Below are positions 7,553 through 8,441 of a stretch of DNA of 8,441 nucleotides, in pieces. A model generated the notes under the pieces. It did no database searches, was not told the origin of the DNA, and saw only the letters and a program-made list of their open reading frames with translations. How positions within the stretch are numbered: the stretch's first letter is position 1; each line of letters opens with the position of its first letter. The DNA comes from Methanoregula sp. GTDB lineage: Archaea; Halobacteriota; Methanomicrobia; Methanomicrobiales; Methanospirillaceae. The translations under genes and the position numbers were made by a program. Location: contig JAQTSH010000061.1 of NCBI GenBank assembly GCA_028711405.1, positions 1 to 8,441 of the forward strand, read 5' to 3'.

Positions 7553-7778
7553 AGCAGGAATCCGCATTTTCATTGCGTTATCCGGAATTCTCCATGACGA
7601 TATGGACACCCCTTCAGGAATCGCAACCCCTGGATTGTTCGCGCTCAGTCTCCGGCAGGTTATCCAGCATGCTGCCATGTCACTGCATCCGGGGATTCGT
7701 CTGTCGGTGATCCGAAAATGTATTAACCTTCCAGTTGCCACGAACTATCCTGAGATAAAAATGACGGGTGCATTTTGA
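7536..7778 (+). CDS. Doubtful 80-residue hypothetical ORF
   Basis: The frame starts with ATG after AGGGA (7528-7532, only three bases away) and its TGA overlaps the TTG start of the next gene (TTGA, 7775-7778). The predicted peptide has a mildly hydrophobic N-terminus (MDILSIAGIRIFIALSGIL) and no motif I recognise. Against it being real are the hairpin covering its start codon, a promoter-like element inside it, a comparable antisense ORF in the same place, and codon use that is less G/C-biased at third positions than in the neighbours. It may be non-coding or a relic. Confidence 0.2.
   Translation: MDILSIAGIRIFIALSGILHDDMDTPSGIATPGLFALSLRQVIQHAAMSLHPGIRLSVIRKCINLPVATNYPEIKMTGAF
7713..7727 (+). 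promoter_or_regulatory. BRE/TATA promoter candidate of the winged-helix regulator gene
   Basis: CGAAAA followed directly by TGTATTAA resembles an archaeal BRE plus TATA box. A start site about 26 bases downstream of the box centre would be near 7749, giving a leader of about 26 bases that contains the GGGTG ribosome binding site at 7766-7770. Confidence 0.45.
7766..7770 (+). promoter_or_regulatory. Ribosome binding site that sets the TTG start of the regulator
   Basis: GGGTG lies four bases before TTG at 7775, the same geometry as the GGGGTG site before the permease GTG. The frame is closed upstream by TGA at 7751-7753, and no ATG or GTG lies between that stop and the conserved N-terminus, so TTG is the only reasonable start. 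Confidence 0.6.
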
Positions 7779-8441
7779 TACCGGGAAATAAGGATCCGCT
7801 CAATTCCATCCTGCGGAGCAAGCGGGAGTCATCACACTTCCAGATCCTCGTGGAGATCGCCGAACACCAGCCGGCTGTCCGCCAGCTGGAGATAGCAGAC
7901 AAGATTGGTGTGACACCCCAGGCAGTTTCCGAACATATCCGTGAACTGGTTGAAGAGGGAATGATATCCATGAGCGGCCGGAGCAATTACATGGTGACCA
8001 AGGCCGGTATCGCATGGGTGATGGAGCATGCAACCTCCCTTGAGTCCTATATCCGGCATATCCGGCTCGATGTCATCCAGCATATCTCGGTCTGGACCGC
8101 TTTTGCGGCCGAGGATCTTAAAGCCGGCGATGTGGTCGGGCTTTACATGAAGGACGGGTACCTGTATGCCGGTAAGAAGCCGAGATCTGCGACAGCAACG
8201 GTTTATGCGGATGCTCAGAAGAACGAGGATGTCGGGATCGTTGACATCAACGGGATCATCGATCACCACGAGGGAACCATCCATGTCTGCAAGGTGCCCC
8301 GGATCCAGCACGGCGGTTCGCGCAGGGTGGAGAAGGACGAACTGAAGGAGATCGTCGCCATGACCCGGATGACGGCAGCCGTAGGGATCGAAGCATCCGT
8401 CGCGCTGAAATCCATCGGGAGGAACCCGGACCTGTTCTTTG
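7775..8441 (+). CDS. Archaeal winged-helix transcriptional regulator, 3' end beyond the window (partial)
   Basis: The open frame gives 222 residues and one extra base before the window edge, with no stop. Residues 20-80 form a winged helix: LEIADKIGVTPQAVSEHIREL (helix-turn-helix, 38-58, recognition helix about 47-58) followed by the wing EGMISMSGRSNYMVTKAGIAW (61-81). The remainder, with blocks such as GDVVGLYMKDGYLYAGKK (118-135) and VGIVDINGIIDHHEGTIHV (153-171), resembles the C-terminal domain of the predicted archaeal regulators annotated as MarR-like or COG1497-type; that family name is from memory. The C-terminal part probably senses a ligand, which is unknown. The gene begins with TTG, chosen because of the upstream stop and ribosome binding site. 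It has its own promoter candidate and is not part of the transporter operon. It could regulate the neighbouring genes, but the sequence does not show it. Confidence 0.82.
   Translation, partial: MIPGNKDPLNSILRSKRESSHFQILVEIAEHQPAVRQLEIADKIGVTPQAVSEHIRELVEEGMISMSGRSNYMVTKAGIAWVMEHATSLESYIRHIRLDVIQHISVWTAFAAEDLKAGDVVGLYMKDGYLYAGKKPRSATATVYADAQKNEDVGIVDINGIIDHHEGTIHVCKVPRIQHGGSRRVEKDELKEIVAMTRMTAAVGIEASVALKSIGRNPDLFF

Larger units (their letters stand above)
7321..7774. other. 454-base region without a recognisable gene; several short hairpins
   Basis: No coding region here resembles a known family. There are four small inverted repeats: GGTTTC/GAAACC (7459-7476), ATGGC/GCCAT (7512-7527), ATGGATA/TATCCAT (7536-7552) and TCCAT/ATGGA (7591-7606). 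An A/T-rich stretch at 7421-7429 could be a weak promoter for a small RNA covering them. The part just after the permease stop has only one short T-run (7338-7341), so no clear terminator of the operon is visible. The 3' part contains the promoter candidate of the regulator gene. A doubtful 80-codon ORF spans 7536-7778. Confidence 0.6.

Overview
The window looks like chromosomal DNA from a methanogenic archaeon, probably of the Methanomicrobiales (Methanoregula or Methanosphaerula type). This placement is an inference from three things. The large chelatase subunit and the winged-helix regulator are of archaeal type. The promoters carry TATA boxes rather than -35/-10 pairs. The ribosome binding sites include GGTG-type sequences that match the 3' end of archaeal 16S rRNA, and GTG and TTG starts are used. 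No taxon-specific marker is present, so the genus is not proven.

Layout. On the minus strand, 5-1762 encodes an exported, membrane-anchored, 5'-nucleotidase-like metallophosphoesterase. A 124-base divergent promoter region (1763-1886) separates it from a three-gene plus-strand operon. The operon consists of a CobN/ChlH-type chelatase large subunit (1887-5639), an ABC-2 type ATP-binding protein (5636-6598) and its membrane permease (6595-7320). Adjacent operon genes overlap by four bases (ATGA, then GTGA), so translation is probably coupled. A 454-base stretch (7321-7774) follows. It has no recognisable gene, but it holds several short hairpins, an 80-codon ORF of doubtful reality and a good promoter candidate. 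The window ends inside a plus-strand winged-helix transcriptional regulator that starts with TTG at 7775 and runs off the right edge.

How the genes may work together. CobN-type proteins bind a tetrapyrrole and insert a metal ion with help from AAA+ partners (CobS/CobT or ChlI/ChlD types). No such partner lies in this window. Instead the chelatase is tied to a DrrAB-like two-gene ABC-2 transporter, a family that mostly exports small molecules or lipophilic compounds. This suggests that a metal, tetrapyrrole or related cofactor is handled and moved across the membrane by one co-expressed unit, but the substrate cannot be read from the sequence. The least ordinary points are this chelatase-exporter operon, a possible 8-codon leader ORF coupled to the chelatase start, the altered substrate pocket of the nucleotidase, and the hairpin cluster before the regulator.
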